DNA of 64,000 bases from Motilibacter peucedani. Lineage in GTDB: Bacteria > Actinomycetota > Actinomycetes > Motilibacterales > Motilibacteraceae. Shown piece by piece: positions 30,645 through 39,773 of this stretch (positions are counted from its first letter, which is position 1; every line of letters starts with the position of its first letter). The translations under genes and the position numbers were made by a program. The stretch lies in NCBI RefSeq assembly GCF_003634695.1, contig NZ_RBWV01000011.1, positions 490,630 to 554,629 of the forward strand, in the 5' to 3' direction. The notes under the pieces are model-generated. The model had not been told where the DNA came from and did no database searches. It saw only the letters and a list, made by a program, of their open reading frames with translations.

Positions 30645-31505
30645 TCACAGCAGGCGCAGCACCTCCGCGGCGAGCTCGCCCGGCGACTCCTCCGGCACGA
30701 AGTGGCCCGAGCCGTGCACGACGCGCACGTGCTCGCGCCCTCCCGCCGGCAGGAAGCGCCGGCGGATGACCGGGTCGTGCGAGCCGAGCACCAAGCGGTG
30801 CGGCATCTCCAGCGGCGCGTCGTAGCGCCCGGCGCGCACGCGTGGCAGGTCCTCGAGCAGGAACCGGCGGTAGTAGAGCGCCGACGCCCGGGCGCGGGCG
30901 GGCTCGCGGAGCACCGCGGCGTACGAGTGCGCAGCCTCAGCCTCGACGGAGTAGGAGCGGTGGGCGGCGGACGCGAGCAGCCGCTCGACCACGCCCGGAG
31001 CGGTCACCAGCGCCAGCTGCGAGGCGAGCGGCGCCGCCATCGCCGGCTGGTAGGCGAAGCGCCGGAGGTCGCGCGGGCCGATGCGCAGGGTGGACACGGG
31101 CGGCACGATCGCGACCTCGAGCAGCGCGCGCACGCGGTCGGGCCAGCGCAGGGCGGCCAGGTGGGCGACGTAGCCGCCCCAGTCGTGACCGACGAGCACG
31201 GCACGGCGCACGTCCAGCGCGTCGAGCGTCGCCATCAGGTCGTAGGCCAGCTGCTCCTTGCCGTAGCCGGAGCGGGGAGCAGCGCTCCACCCGAGACCAC
31301 GCAGGTCAGGCAGCACCAGACGCACGTCGGGGGGCAGCGCCGCGACGACGTGGCGCCACGCGTACCAGTGCTGCGGCCAGCCGTGCAGCAGGACGACCGG
31401 CTCGCCGACCTCGGGACCCGCGAGCGCGACGTGCACCCGCAGGCCGGCCGCCTCGACCCACCGGTGGCGCACGCCGGGGACCTCGGGGAGGTGGGTGCGT
31501 GCCAT
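30645..31505 (-). CDS. Alpha/beta hydrolase, epoxide hydrolase/haloalkane dehalogenase-like
   Basis: 286 residues. The oxyanion segment HGWPQHW lies at 41-47 and the nucleophile elbow is GHDWGG with Asp108 in place of Ser, as in epoxide hydrolases and dehalogenases. The histidine is in HGSGHFVPEE near the end. A cap domain lies between the elbow and SHDP. Its ATG overlaps the stop of the metallo-beta-lactamase gene (TGATG), so it is coupled to the mscR-MBL pair. It may act on a small electrophile, but the substrate is not deducible. Confidence 0.88.
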   Translation of the reverse strand: MARTHLPEVPGVRHRWVEAAGLRVHVALAGPEVGEPVVLLHGWPQHWYAWRHVVAALPPDVRLVLPDLRGLGWSAAPRSGYGKEQLAYDLMATLDALDVRRAVLVGHDWGGYVAHLAALRWPDRVRALLEVAIVPPVSTLRIGPRDLRRFAYQPAMAAPLASQLALVTAPGVVERLLASAAHRSYSVEAEAAHSYAAVLREPARARASALYYRRFLLEDLPRVRAGRYDAPLEMPHRLVLGSHDPVIRRRFLPAGGREHVRVVHGSGHFVPEESPGELAAEVLRLL

Positions 31506-32182
31506 CAGTGACCGCGCGCGACCCACTCGTCGTAGTCGGGCGCCTCGGCCCCGATCGTCGTCTCGTCGCCGTGGCCCGTCAGCACGCGGGTCTCGGGGGC
31601 GAGCGGGAGCAGCTTGCGCCGGATCGAGCGCAGGATCAGGTCGAAGTCGGAGTACTTCCGGCCGGTGGCGCCGGGGCCGCCCTTGAAGAGCGTGTCACCG
31701 GTGAAGACGACGTCGATGTCCGCGGCGTGCAGGCAGACCGCCCCCGGCGAGTGGCCCGGCGTGTGCAGGATCGTCAGGTCGAGGTCGGCGACCGTGATGG
31801 CCCCCTGGTCGGCGAGGTCGACGTCCCAGCGCAGGTCGGCGCCGTACTCCTCGGCCCACAGCATGGAGTCCTTCGGGTGCAGCCCGATCTCGGCCTCCTT
31901 CTCAGCGGCGACCTCGACGGCGGCGTTGACGTGGTCGTTGTGCCCGTGAGTGGCGACGACCATCAGCAGCTCGCGGTCGCCGACAGCGGCCAGGATCGCC
32001 TCGGCGTCGTGCGCCGGGTCGATGACGACGACCTCCTCGTCGTTGCCGACGAGCCAGACGTTGTTGTCGACCTCCCAGCTGCCGCCGTCGAGCTCGAAGA
32101 GCCCGGAGGTGACCAGGCGCTCGATGCGCAGGCCCTGCGGGAACTCGGCGACGACCTCGAGGCCCTTCGAGAGCTCGGCCAT
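31505..32182 (-). CDS. MBL-fold metallohydrolase next to mscR (probable S-formylmycothiol hydrolase)
   Basis: 225 residues. The metal-binding motif HGHNDH lies at 79-84, further ligands are in HTPGHSPG and FTGDTLF, and GHGDETTIG closes the fold, as in glyoxalase II-type enzymes. In mycobacteria the mycothiol-dependent formaldehyde dehydrogenase gene is also followed by an MBL-fold gene. That supports, but does not prove, a role in hydrolysing S-formylmycothiol to formate and mycothiol. The start overlaps the mscR stop by one base (TGATG). Confidence 0.87.
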   Translation of the reverse strand: MAELSKGLEVVAEFPQGLRIERLVTSGLFELDGGSWEVDNNVWLVGNDEEVVVIDPAHDAEAILAAVGDRELLMVVATHGHNDHVNAAVEVAAEKEAEIGLHPKDSMLWAEEYGADLRWDVDLADQGAITVADLDLTILHTPGHSPGAVCLHAADIDVVFTGDTLFKGGPGATGRKYSDFDLILRSIRRKLLPLAPETRVLTGHGDETTIGAEAPDYDEWVARGH

Positions 32183-33273
32183 CAGAGCACCACGACCGAG
32201 CGGAGGACCTCGCCGGCGTGCATGCGGTCGAAGGCGGCCTCGACGTCGTCGAGCCCGATCTCCTCGCTGACGAACCGGTCGAGCGGCAGCCGGCCCTGGA
32301 GGAAGAGGTCGAGCAGCACGGGGAAGTCGCGCGAGGGCAGGCAGTCGCCGTACCAGCTCGACTTGAGAGAGCCGCCGCGGCCGAACACGTCGATCAGCGG
32401 CACTTCCAGCGTCGCCTCGGGGTCGGGCACGCCGACCAGCACGACGGTGCCGGCGAGGTCGCGGGCGTAGAACGCCTGCTTCCAGGTCTCGGGCGAGCCG
32501 ACCGCGTCGATGACGACGTCGGCGCCGTGGCCGTCGGTGAGCGAGCGGATGGCCTCGACCGGGTCGTGGGTGCGCGAGTTGACGGTGTGGGTGGCCCCGA
32601 ACCCGCGCGCCCACTCGAGCTTGCGGTCGTCGACGTCGACGGCGATCACCGCGCGGGCGCCGGCGAGGTAGGCGCCGGCGACCGCCGCGTCGCCCACCCC
32701 GCCGCACCCGATGACCGCCACGCTGTCGCCGCGGCCCACGCCGCCGGTGTTGATCGCCGCGCCGAGCCCGGCCATCACGCCGCAGCCCAGCAGGCCGGCG
32801 ACCGTGGGCGGGGCGGCGGTGTCGACCTTGGTGCACTGGCCGGCCGCGACCAGCGTCAGCTCGGCGAACGCGCCGATGCCGAGCGCGGCCGAGAGCTCGG
32901 TGCCGTCCTCGAGGGTCATCTTCTGCGTGGCGTTGTGGGTGGCGAAGCAGTACTGCGGCCGGCCGCGGCGGCACGCGCGGCACTGCCCGCACACGGCGCG
33001 CCAGTTGAGGACGACGTAGTCGCCGACCGCGACCTCGGTGACGTCGGGGCCGACCGACTCCACCACGCCGGCAGCCTCGTGCCCGAGCAGGAAGGGGAAG
33101 TCGTCGTTGATCGCGCCGAGCTTGTAGTGCAGGTCGGTGTGGCACACGCCGCAGGCCTGCACGCGCACTCGTGCCTCGCCCGGGCCGGGCGCCGGCACGA
33201 CGACCGTCTCGATGCCGACCGGCGCGCCCTTGGACCTCGCGACGACCCCTCGGACGCGCTGTGCCTCTGCCAT
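32182..33273 (-). CDS. mscR: S-(hydroxymethyl)mycothiol dehydrogenase / S-nitrosomycothiol reductase
   Basis: 363 residues, zinc-dependent medium-chain dehydrogenase. Catalytic zinc ligands are Cys41 (CGVCHTD) and His65-Glu66 (GHEAAG). Structural zinc ligands are Cys95, 98, 101 and 109. The NAD motif is [39 protein letters not shown] and [20 protein letters not shown] are typical of the mycothiol-dependent group. It oxidises the formaldehyde-mycothiol adduct with NAD and can reduce S-nitrosomycothiol. Its presence implies mycothiol as the low-molecular-weight thiol. It is the first gene of a three-gene overlapping unit. Confidence 0.93.
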   Translation of the reverse strand: MAEAQRVRGVVARSKGAPVGIETVVVPAPGPGEARVRVQACGVCHTDLHYKLGAINDDFPFLLGHEAAGVVESVGPDVTEVAVGDYVVLNWRAVCGQCRACRRGRPQYCFATHNATQKMTLEDGTELSAALGIGAFAELTLVAAGQCTKVDTAAPPTVAGLLGCGVMAGLGAAINTGGVGRGDSVAVIGCGGVGDAAVAGAYLAGARAVIAVDVDDRKLEWARGFGATHTVNSRTHDPVEAIRSLTDGHGADVVIDAVGSPETWKQAFYARDLAGTVVLVGVPDPEATLEVPLIDVFGRGGSLKSSWYGDCLPSRDFPVLLDLFLQGRLPLDRFVSEEIGLDDVEAAFDRMHAGEVLRSVVVL

Positions 33274-33315
33274 GTGCTGCCCCTCTGCCCCGGATGCTCG
33301 ACCTGGCCCCAGACC

Positions 33316-34314
33316 CTACGGTCCGGGGCTGACAGCCACCCGCTGCCCCGTCTCGAAGCTCTCGATGCAGGCCTGGGCCACCTGCAGCGCACGGCGGCCG
33401 GCGCGTGCGTGCACGGGCGGCTCGCCGCAGCTGCGCAGGGCGTCGACCACCAGCTCGACGTGGCGGTCGAAGGTGTACTCGAACGTGCGCGCCTCGTCGT
33501 CGAAGTAGCCCGCCTCCCACACCCGCCGCACGTCGTCGCCGGCCGACTGGAGGGTGAGCCGGCGGGTGGTGTCCTCGAGGTAGGCGCGGCCGCGCGTGCC
33601 GTTCACCTCGACCAGCTGGGTGCCGGGGTAGGCGTAGGACGAGTCGTAGGTGCCGAGCATCGTGCCCACCGCGCCGCCGGCGAACTCCAGCGCGAGCGCG
33701 ACGGTCGTGAAGGTCCCCGGACGCGTCCGGTCGGTCATCTGCGCCATGACGCTGGTGACCGGGCCGACCAGGTGCTCGAGCAGGTCGAAGCCGTGGCACT
33801 GGGTCTCGACGAGGTTGGCGTGCGGGCTGGTGCCGAAGTTGGGCTCGCCGCCGAAGCGCCAGGTGGCGAAGACCAGCTCGCCGAGGTCCCCCGCGTCGAT
33901 CGCCGCCTTGGCCCGCAGCGCCGGCTCGCCGAACCGGTGGTTGAAGTTGATCGCGAAGAACCGCTCGCCCGCCGCCTCGAGCAGCCGGTCGGCCTCGCGG
34001 AGGTCGAAGACCAGCGGCTTCTCGACCAGCAGCGGCACCCCGCGCTCGAGCAGGTGCAGCGTCGGCTCGAAGTGGCCCTCGTTGGGCAGGCAGACGGTGA
34101 CCAGGTCGGGCTGGGCGCCCTCGAGCATGGCGTCGAGGTCGGTGTACGCGGTGGTGCCGTAGGCGGCGGCGCGGGCCTGCGTGCGGTCGGGGTTGCGGCC
34201 GACGACCGCCACGAGCTCGGTGTCGGGCCGGCGGCTGAAGATGCGGGCGTGCTGCTCGCCCCAGCCTCCCGTGCCGACGACGGCGACCTTCAGGCGTGCG
34301 GGGCTGTGCGTCAC
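33316..34314 (-). CDS. Gfo/Idh/MocA family oxidoreductase
   Basis: 332 residues. The Rossmann motif VVGTGGWGEQHARIF is near the N-terminus, EKPLVFDLREAD carries the family Glu-Lys-Pro motif, and the C-terminal alpha/beta domain includes GNGTRG-like and TYDSSYAYPGTQ segments. Members are NAD(P)-dependent dehydrogenases of sugars, inositols or related compounds. The specific substrate is not readable. GTG 34314 is used. It is 42 bp upstream of mscR and 9 bp downstream of the GGDEF-EAL gene, all on one strand. No functional link to those neighbours is evident. Confidence 0.88.
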   Translation of the reverse strand: MTHSPARLKVAVVGTGGWGEQHARIFSRRPDTELVAVVGRNPDRTQARAAAYGTTAYTDLDAMLEGAQPDLVTVCLPNEGHFEPTLHLLERGVPLLVEKPLVFDLREADRLLEAAGERFFAINFNHRFGEPALRAKAAIDAGDLGELVFATWRFGGEPNFGTSPHANLVETQCHGFDLLEHLVGPVTSVMAQMTDRTRPGTFTTVALALEFAGGAVGTMLGTYDSSYAYPGTQLVEVNGTRGRAYLEDTTRRLTLQSAGDDVRRVWEAGYFDDEARTFEYTFDRHVELVVDALRSCGEPPVHARAGRRALQVAQACIESFETGQRVAVSPGP

Positions 34315-34323
34315 GGCCCGACC

Positions 34324-36438
34324 CTAGACCCGCGCCCAGGGCGCGAGACCTCTGCCGCCGAGCAGGCCGTCCAGGTCGCCGACAGGAGCCGGGCGGGCCA
34401 GGTGGAAGCCCTGCCCGTAGGAGCAGCCGAGCTCGACCACGGAGGTGAGCTGCTCGCCGGTCTCGATGCCCTCGGCGACGGTGCGGATGCCCAGGCGCTC
34501 GGCGAGCTGGGTCAGCGCGCCCACGATCGCCACGTGGCTCTCGCCGGGCAGCCCCTCGACGAGCGCGCGGTCCAGCTTGAGCACGTCGAGCGGCAGGTGC
34601 TGGAGCCAGGTGAGCGAGGTGTTGCCGGCGCCGAAGTCGTCGAGCGCGAGCAGGAGCCCGCGCTCGGCGAAGGCCTGCAGCACCGGACCCACGGAGCGCG
34701 TGTCGGCCGCGAGCAGCCGCTCGCTGACCTCCAGCTCCACGCGTCCGCGCGCCTGCGGGAACTCCTCGAGCAGCGCGTCGACCCGGCGGAGCAGGCCCGG
34801 GTCGGCGAGCTCGCGGGCCGCGACGTTGAGGCACACCACCGGCGGCTCGTCGAGCGCGGCCGCCCAGGCGGCCGCCTGGCAGAACCCCGAGCGGAGCACC
34901 CAGGCGCCGACATCGACGATCAGACCGGTCTCCTCGGCCACCGGCAGGAACGAGCCGGGCGCCAGCAGCTCGCCGTCGCGGCGCCAGCGCAGCAGCCCCT
35001 CGACCCGCACGAGCCGGCCGTCGCGCAGGTCGACGATCGGTTGGTAGTGCAGCTCGAGCTCGCCGCGACCGATCGCGCCGCGCAGCAGCCCCTCGGTCTC
35101 GAGGCGGTGCTCGAGCTGGACGCGCAGCCGGCGGTCGAAGACCTCGATGCGGGCGCGGCCGGTGCGCTTGGCCTCGTAGAGGGCGGCATCGGCCTCGCTG
35201 AGCGCCCGGCGCAGCGAGCCGCCCCGCTCCAGCGTCGTCAGCCCGACGGAGACCGAGACCGTGGCGACCCGGCCGTCGAGCACGTACTCGCCGTGCAGCG
35301 CCTCCTGCGCGCGCTCCGCGACCGCGAACAGGTCCGAGACCTCGGTGAGGTCCTCGCAGAGGACCACGAACTCGTCGCCGCCGAAGCGGCCGACGACGTC
35401 CCCGGGGCGCAGCGCCTCCCTCAGCCGGCGTCCGAGCTGCACGAGCAGGTCGTCGCCCGCGGCGTGCCCGAGCGTGTCGTTGACGACCTTGAAGTGGTCG
35501 ACGTCGCAGAAGAGCAGGCCGGCGGAGTTCGTGCCGCGCACCGACCGGGCGATGGCGTGCTCGACGAGCTCGCCCATCAGTCGGCGGTTCGGCAGCCCGG
35601 TGAGCGGGTCGTGGGTCGCGTCGTGCGCGAGCTGGACCTCCAGCTCGCGGCGCTCGGTGACGTCGTGCCAGTTGACGACCACGGCGGCGATGGAGGGGTC
35701 GCTCAGCTTGTTGCGCGCCGAGACCTCGCACCAGCGGGACTCGCCGGTCGAGGTCCGCATGTGGGCCGACCACCGGAACAATTGCTCGGGTCCTGCCGAG
35801 CGCACCGCCTCCCAGCCGCTGCGCGCCTGCTCGAGGTCGTCCGGGTCGACGAAGGCGGTGAAGGGCAGTGCCGAGACCTCGCTGGGCGAGTAGCCCAGGA
35901 TGCGGCCCAGCGCCGGACTGGCGTAGATCGTGCGTCCGGAGGAGTCGATCAGGTGGATCACGTCGGTCGCCTGCTCCACCAGCGCGCGGAACCGGCGCTC
36001 GTTGGCGGCGAGGGCCGCGAGGGCGGCCTTCGCGTCCTCAGCGGCGGTGACGTCGCGGAACAGCAGCACGAGCAGGCCGCTGCGCGCGTCGGCGGCGATC
36101 TCGTAGGAGTGGCCGTCGAGGTGCGAGCGCATGGCCTCGAAGCGGCTGCTCGTCACCGCGCGCCCGCCCGTGGCCGCCAGGCACCGGTAGGTGGTCATCA
36201 GCTCGGACCGGGCCAGGTCGGGGAACACCTCGAGCATCCGGCGCCCGACGAGCGCATCCATCTGGAGCAGTGATGACGCCGTCGCGTTCTGGTGCACGTA
36301 GACGAAGTCCTCCACCCGGCCCTCCGGGTCGAGGACCGGGTCGCACACCAGCAGGCCGGTCGTGTCGTCGACCTCCAGCGCGGCCACGACAGCCTGCGCG
36401 ACCTGGGCGACCCCCGCGTCGTTGCGGCGTCCCAGCAC
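34324..36438 (-). CDS. PAS-GGDEF-EAL cyclic-di-GMP signalling protein
   Basis: 704 residues from GTG 36438, chosen because GAGGGGGAG lies just upstream. Earlier GTGs at 36453 and 36465 are in frame. A PAS-like region lies at about 20-135 and a clearer PAS domain at 145-262. The GGDEF domain has an intact motif at 353-357 and an inhibitory-site RPGD (Arg344-Asp347) five residues before it. An EAL-type domain begins near 450, with the first motif as EGLLR (Glu480) and later DDFGAGNTSL and EGIETGEQ. It may both make and break c-di-GMP. No membrane helix is seen, so sensing is cytoplasmic. It follows glpK by 47 bp. Confidence 0.92.
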   Translation of the reverse strand: MLGRRNDAGVAQVAQAVVAALEVDDTTGLLVCDPVLDPEGRVEDFVYVHQNATASSLLQMDALVGRRMLEVFPDLARSELMTTYRCLAATGGRAVTSSRFEAMRSHLDGHSYEIAADARSGLLVLLFRDVTAAEDAKAALAALAANERRFRALVEQATDVIHLIDSSGRTIYASPALGRILGYSPSEVSALPFTAFVDPDDLEQARSGWEAVRSAGPEQLFRWSAHMRTSTGESRWCEVSARNKLSDPSIAAVVVNWHDVTERRELEVQLAHDATHDPLTGLPNRRLMGELVEHAIARSVRGTNSAGLLFCDVDHFKVVNDTLGHAAGDDLLVQLGRRLREALRPGDVVGRFGGDEFVVLCEDLTEVSDLFAVAERAQEALHGEYVLDGRVATVSVSVGLTTLERGGSLRRALSEADAALYEAKRTGRARIEVFDRRLRVQLEHRLETEGLLRGAIGRGELELHYQPIVDLRDGRLVRVEGLLRWRRDGELLAPGSFLPVAEETGLIVDVGAWVLRSGFCQAAAWAAALDEPPVVCLNVAARELADPGLLRRVDALLEEFPQARGRVELEVSERLLAADTRSVGPVLQAFAERGLLLALDDFGAGNTSLTWLQHLPLDVLKLDRALVEGLPGESHVAIVGALTQLAERLGIRTVAEGIETGEQLTSVVELGCSYGQGFHLARPAPVGDLDGLLGGRGLAPWARV

Positions 36439-36485
36439 TCCACTCCCCCTCACCTGCGATTCCACCCTCGCCCGGCTGCTGGATC

Positions 36486-38006
36486 TCAGCCGGGTCCGTG
36501 CGATGCAGGGCGTACCCAGTCGAAGGTCCGCTGCACCGCCCGCTGCCAGTTGTCGTACTCCGCCGCACGTGTCGCGGGGTCCATCGCGGGCGTCCACTGC
36601 CCGGCCCGGTGCCAGTTGCGGCGCAGCCCCTGCAGGTCGGGCCAGTAGCCCACGGCCAGCCCCGCCGCGTAGGCCGCACCGAGCGACACCGTCTCGGAGA
36701 CCATGGGCCGGGCGACCGGCACGTCGAGGACGTCGGCGAGGAACTGCATGAGCAGGTTGTTGGAGGTCATCCCGCCGTCGACCTTGAGCCCGGTCAGCGC
36801 CAGTCCGGAGTCGGCGTCCATCGCGTCGAGCACCTCGCGCGTCTGCCACGCGGTCGCCTCGAGCACCGCCCGGGCGAGGTGGCCCTTGGTGATGAAGGAG
36901 GTCAGCCCGACGATGATGCCGCGTGCCTCGCTGTGCCAGTGGGGCGCGAAGAGCCCGGAGAACGCGGGGACGATGTAGCAGCCGCCGTTGTCGTCGACCG
37001 TGCGGGCCAGCGTCTCGATCTCGGGGGCCGTCCGGATCAGCCCGAGGCTGTCGCGGAACCACTGCACCAGCGAGCCGGTGATCGCGATCGAGCCCTCGAG
37101 CGCGTAGGTCGGCCGCTCGCCCCCCAGATGGAAGGCCACCGTGGTCAGCAGCCCGTGCGACGACGTCACGACCTCGGCGCCGGTGTTGAGCAGCAGGAAG
37201 CTGCCGGTGCCGTAGGTGCACTTCGCCTCGCCGGCGTCGAAGCAGGTCTGCCCGAACAGCGCGGCCTGCTGGTCGCCGAGGGCCGCGGCGATGCGTACGC
37301 CCGGCAGCACCTCGCTCGCGGTGCCGTAGACCTCTGCCGACGACCGGATCTCCGGCAGCACGACGCGCGGGATGCCGAAGGCGGCCAGCTGGCCGGGGTC
37401 CCACTCGAGCGTGGCGATGTCCATGAGGAGCGTACGGCTGGCGTTCGTCACGTCCGTGACGTGCCGGCCCCCGCGCGGGCCGCCGGTGAGGTTCCAGACC
37501 AGCCAGGTGTCCATCGTCCCGAAGAGCACGTCGCCGCGGTCCGCGCGCTCGCGCAGACCGCGTACGTTCTCGAGCAGCCACTGGACCTTCGGCGCGGAGA
37601 AGTACGTCGTGGGCGGCAGTCCGGTCGTCCGCCGCATGCCGGCGCTGCGCCCGTCCTCCTCCAACGTCGAGGCGATGAGGTCGGTGCGCGTGTCCTGCCA
37701 CACGATCGCCCGCGCGACAGGCACGCCGGTGTGCCGGTCCCACAGCACGATGGTCTCGCGCTGGTTGGTGATGCCGAGCGCGACGACCTGGTCGACCGAC
37801 ACGCCGGCCTGGCGGACCGCCTCGGGCACCACCGCCTGCACGTTGCGCCAGATCTCGGTCGCGTCGTGCTCGACCCAGCCGGGCTGGGGGTAGTGCTGGC
37901 GGTGCTCGCGCTGGGCGACCGAGACCAGCCGGCCGCCCTGGTCGAACAGGATGCACCGGGTGGAGGTGGTGCCCTGGTCGACGGCGGCCACGTAGCGCTC
38001 AGCCAT
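36486..38006 (-). CDS. glpK: Glycerol kinase, copy 1 (beside the IclR regulator)
   Basis: 506 residues, FGGY kinase family. It phosphorylates glycerol to sn-glycerol 3-phosphate. Landmarks are [14 protein letters not shown] (ATP phosphate loop), [40 protein letters not shown], and [15 protein letters not shown]. The ATG at 38006 overlaps the end of the IclR gene by 8 bp, so the two are co-transcribed. It is clearly homologous to, but not a recent copy of, the kinase at 39774. Having both suggests that one serves the regulator's own operon or a different polyol. Confidence 0.94.
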   Translation of the reverse strand: MAERYVAAVDQGTTSTRCILFDQGGRLVSVAQREHRQHYPQPGWVEHDATEIWRNVQAVVPEAVRQAGVSVDQVVALGITNQRETIVLWDRHTGVPVARAIVWQDTRTDLIASTLEEDGRSAGMRRTTGLPPTTYFSAPKVQWLLENVRGLRERADRGDVLFGTMDTWLVWNLTGGPRGGRHVTDVTNASRTLLMDIATLEWDPGQLAAFGIPRVVLPEIRSSAEVYGTASEVLPGVRIAAALGDQQAALFGQTCFDAGEAKCTYGTGSFLLLNTGAEVVTSSHGLLTTVAFHLGGERPTYALEGSIAITGSLVQWFRDSLGLIRTAPEIETLARTVDDNGGCYIVPAFSGLFAPHWHSEARGIIVGLTSFITKGHLARAVLEATAWQTREVLDAMDADSGLALTGLKVDGGMTSNNLLMQFLADVLDVPVARPMVSETVSLGAAYAAGLAVGYWPDLQGLRRNWHRAGQWTPAMDPATRAAEYDNWQRAVQRTFDWVRPASHGPG

Positions 38007-38763
38007 GGGCGCGGGCCCCCAGCTCGTGGGAGATGGCCCTCGCGGTGTCGGCGACCAGCGAGAGCAGGCCGGCCGGCGGCGTGCCGCGCGGGGCCAAGCG
38101 GTCGCAGTCGCCGCTGATGCCGACCGCTCCGACGACCAGCCCGCCGCGCCCGCGGATCGGTGCGGCGATCGCCGCGCGCCCCACCTCGAGCTCCTCCACC
38201 GACACCGCCCAGTCGCGGCGCCGCACCTCCGCGAGCGACGCCGCGAGGGCGCGGGAGTCGGTCAGCGTACGGTGCGTGAAGCTGGCGAGCGGCGCGCCGA
38301 GGCGCGCGACCGCGGCCGGGTCGTGGGCGAGCAGCACCTTGCCCAGGGCCGTGGCGTGCGCGGGGAGCAGGGCGCCCGCCTCCACCGTCTGCGCGGTGTC
38401 GTCCGGGCGGAAGACGTGGTGCACGACCAGGACCTCGGCGCCGTGCAGCACGCCCACGCGCACGGCCTCGCCGGTGCGCGAGGCCAGCGGGTCGGCCCAG
38501 TTGAGCGCGCGCGAGCGCAGCTCGTTGACGTCGAGGTAGTCGGTGCCCAGCTGGAGGAGCGTCGCGCCGAGCGCGTAGCGGCCGCTCGTGCGGTCCTGCT
38601 CCACGAAGCCGACCTCGACCAGCGTGCGCAGCAGGCCGTGGGCAGTGCCTTTGGCCAGGTCCAGGCTGTTGGCCACCTCGACCAGGGCCAGCGGGGCAGA
38701 GCTCGCCGCCAGCAGCTTGAGGATGGCTGCTGCCCGCTCCACCGACTGCACCGGACCCGGCAT
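37999..38763 (-). CDS. IclR-family transcriptional regulator, GylR-like
   Basis: 254 residues. An N-terminal winged helix ([21 protein letters not shown] then [19 protein letters not shown]) is followed by an IclR ligand-binding domain ([39 protein letters not shown]). In Streptomyces the glycerol operon is controlled by the IclR-type regulator GylR, and here the gene diverges from glpF-glpK-glpD across 138 bp. I infer repression of both operons, relieved by glycerol or glycerol 3-phosphate. The ATG at 38763 begins [11 protein letters not shown]. Confidence 0.9.
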   Translation of the reverse strand: MPGPVQSVERAAAILKLLAASSAPLALVEVANSLDLAKGTAHGLLRTLVEVGFVEQDRTSGRYALGATLLQLGTDYLDVNELRSRALNWADPLASRTGEAVRVGVLHGAEVLVVHHVFRPDDTAQTVEAGALLPAHATALGKVLLAHDPAAVARLGAPLASFTHRTLTDSRALAASLAEVRRRDWAVSVEELEVGRAAIAAPIRGRGGLVVGAVGISGDCDRLAPRGTPPAGLLSLVADTARAISHELGARAHG

Positions 38764-38789
38764 GCCGCGGAGCGTACCTCTCGATCGTT

Positions 38790-38840
38790 CGACAATGCCG
38801 ACGAAGATCCGTTGTCGCGCGCGTGCGGCCGCCCTACGTT
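38790..38840 (+). promoter_or_regulatory. glpF promoter with overlapping inverted repeat
   Basis: CGACAA (38790-38795) and TTGTCG (38812-38817) are perfect inverted arms 16 bp apart. The right arm is also a good -35 element (TTGTCG), followed after exactly 17 bp by TACGTT (38835-38840), which fits the actinobacterial -10 TAnnnT. A repressor bound here would cover the -35, which suits control of glpF by the divergent IclR regulator. The leader to the TTG at 38902 would be about 55 nt. Confidence 0.5.
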
Positions 38841-38901
38841 CGCAGCACCAAGCAGGTGCCCTGCTGACGAGGCAGGGCCCAGTCACGAAGGAGTGGGTGT
38901 C

Positions 38902-39732
38902 TTGGCGGCGTTGTGGAAGAACCGACTCGTGGGCGAGCTCTGCGCCGAGTTCGCCGGCACGATGGTGCTGATCCTGTTCGGCGTCGGCGTGGTGGCGCAG
39001 GTGGTCGCCGGGGGCAACGGCGATGCCAACGCGATCCACTGGGCGTGGGGCTTCGGCGTGACCTTCGGCGTCTACGTCGCCGCGCGCCTCAGCGGCGCAC
39101 ACCTCAACCCAGCCGTCACCATCACGTTGGCGGTATTCCGTGGTTTCGAGTGGCGCAAGGTGTTGCCCTACTCGCTCGCACAGACGGCCGGAGCCTTCGT
39201 GGCCGCGCTGCTCGTGCGCTGGAACTACAGCGAGGTGCTGGCGAAGTTCGACCCGTCGCACGGCTACAAGTCGCAGGGCATCTTCGCCACGCAGCCGGGC
39301 GTCAGCCTGCACATGGCGGTCGTCGACGAGGTGATCGGCTCGGCGATCCTGCTCTTCGGCATCTTCGCGATCGTGGACGCCCGCAACACCTCTCCCCTGG
39401 CCAACATCGGGCCGGTCGTGACGGGGTTCCTGGTCGTGGCCATCGGCATGGCCTGGGGCGTCAACTCCGGCTACGCGATCAACCCGGCGCGCGACTTCGG
39501 CCCGCGCCTCGCGGAGTCCATCACCGGCTTCTCGCACGCGTGGACCTCGGCCGACGGCACGGTCTACTTCTGGGTGCCCATAGTCGCGCCGGTCGTCGGC
39601 GGCCTGATCGGCGGCGGGCTCTACGACCTGCTCGTGGGCAAGTTCCTGCCGATCCCCGACGAGGAGGAGGAGCCGGGCCGGGGCACGCCCGACCGCGACA
39701 CCGTCGAGCTCCCCGCCAGCGCCACCGTCTGA
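38902..39732 (+). CDS. glpF: Glycerol uptake facilitator (aquaglyceroporin) GlpF
   Basis: 276 residues, MIP family, six membrane helices and two half-helices. The two pore motifs are NPA at 69-71 (AHLNPAVT) and NPARD at 194-198. The Asp after the second NPA is the residue that marks glycerol facilitators rather than water channels. The TTG at 38902 was chosen because AAGGAG lies eight bases upstream. A GTG at 38893 is in frame but would overlap that site. It is the first gene of glpF-glpK-glpD. The C-terminal tail is acidic (DEEEEPGRG). Confidence 0.95.
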   Translation: MAALWKNRLVGELCAEFAGTMVLILFGVGVVAQVVAGGNGDANAIHWAWGFGVTFGVYVAARLSGAHLNPAVTITLAVFRGFEWRKVLPYSLAQTAGAFVAALLVRWNYSEVLAKFDPSHGYKSQGIFATQPGVSLHMAVVDEVIGSAILLFGIFAIVDARNTSPLANIGPVVTGFLVVAIGMAWGVNSGYAINPARDFGPRLAESITGFSHAWTSADGTVYFWVPIVAPVVGGLIGGGLYDLLVGKFLPIPDEEEEPGRGTPDRDTVELPASATV

Positions 39733-39773
39733 CCCTCGCACACCACTCGATCCACTTCGTGGAAGGACCTCGC

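Noticed and set aside
31505..35773. 1422-residue minus-strand open frame
   Set aside because: Only its last 225 residues are the MBL hydrolase. The rest is an alternate frame through mscR, the Gfo/Idh gene and the GGDEF-EAL gene.
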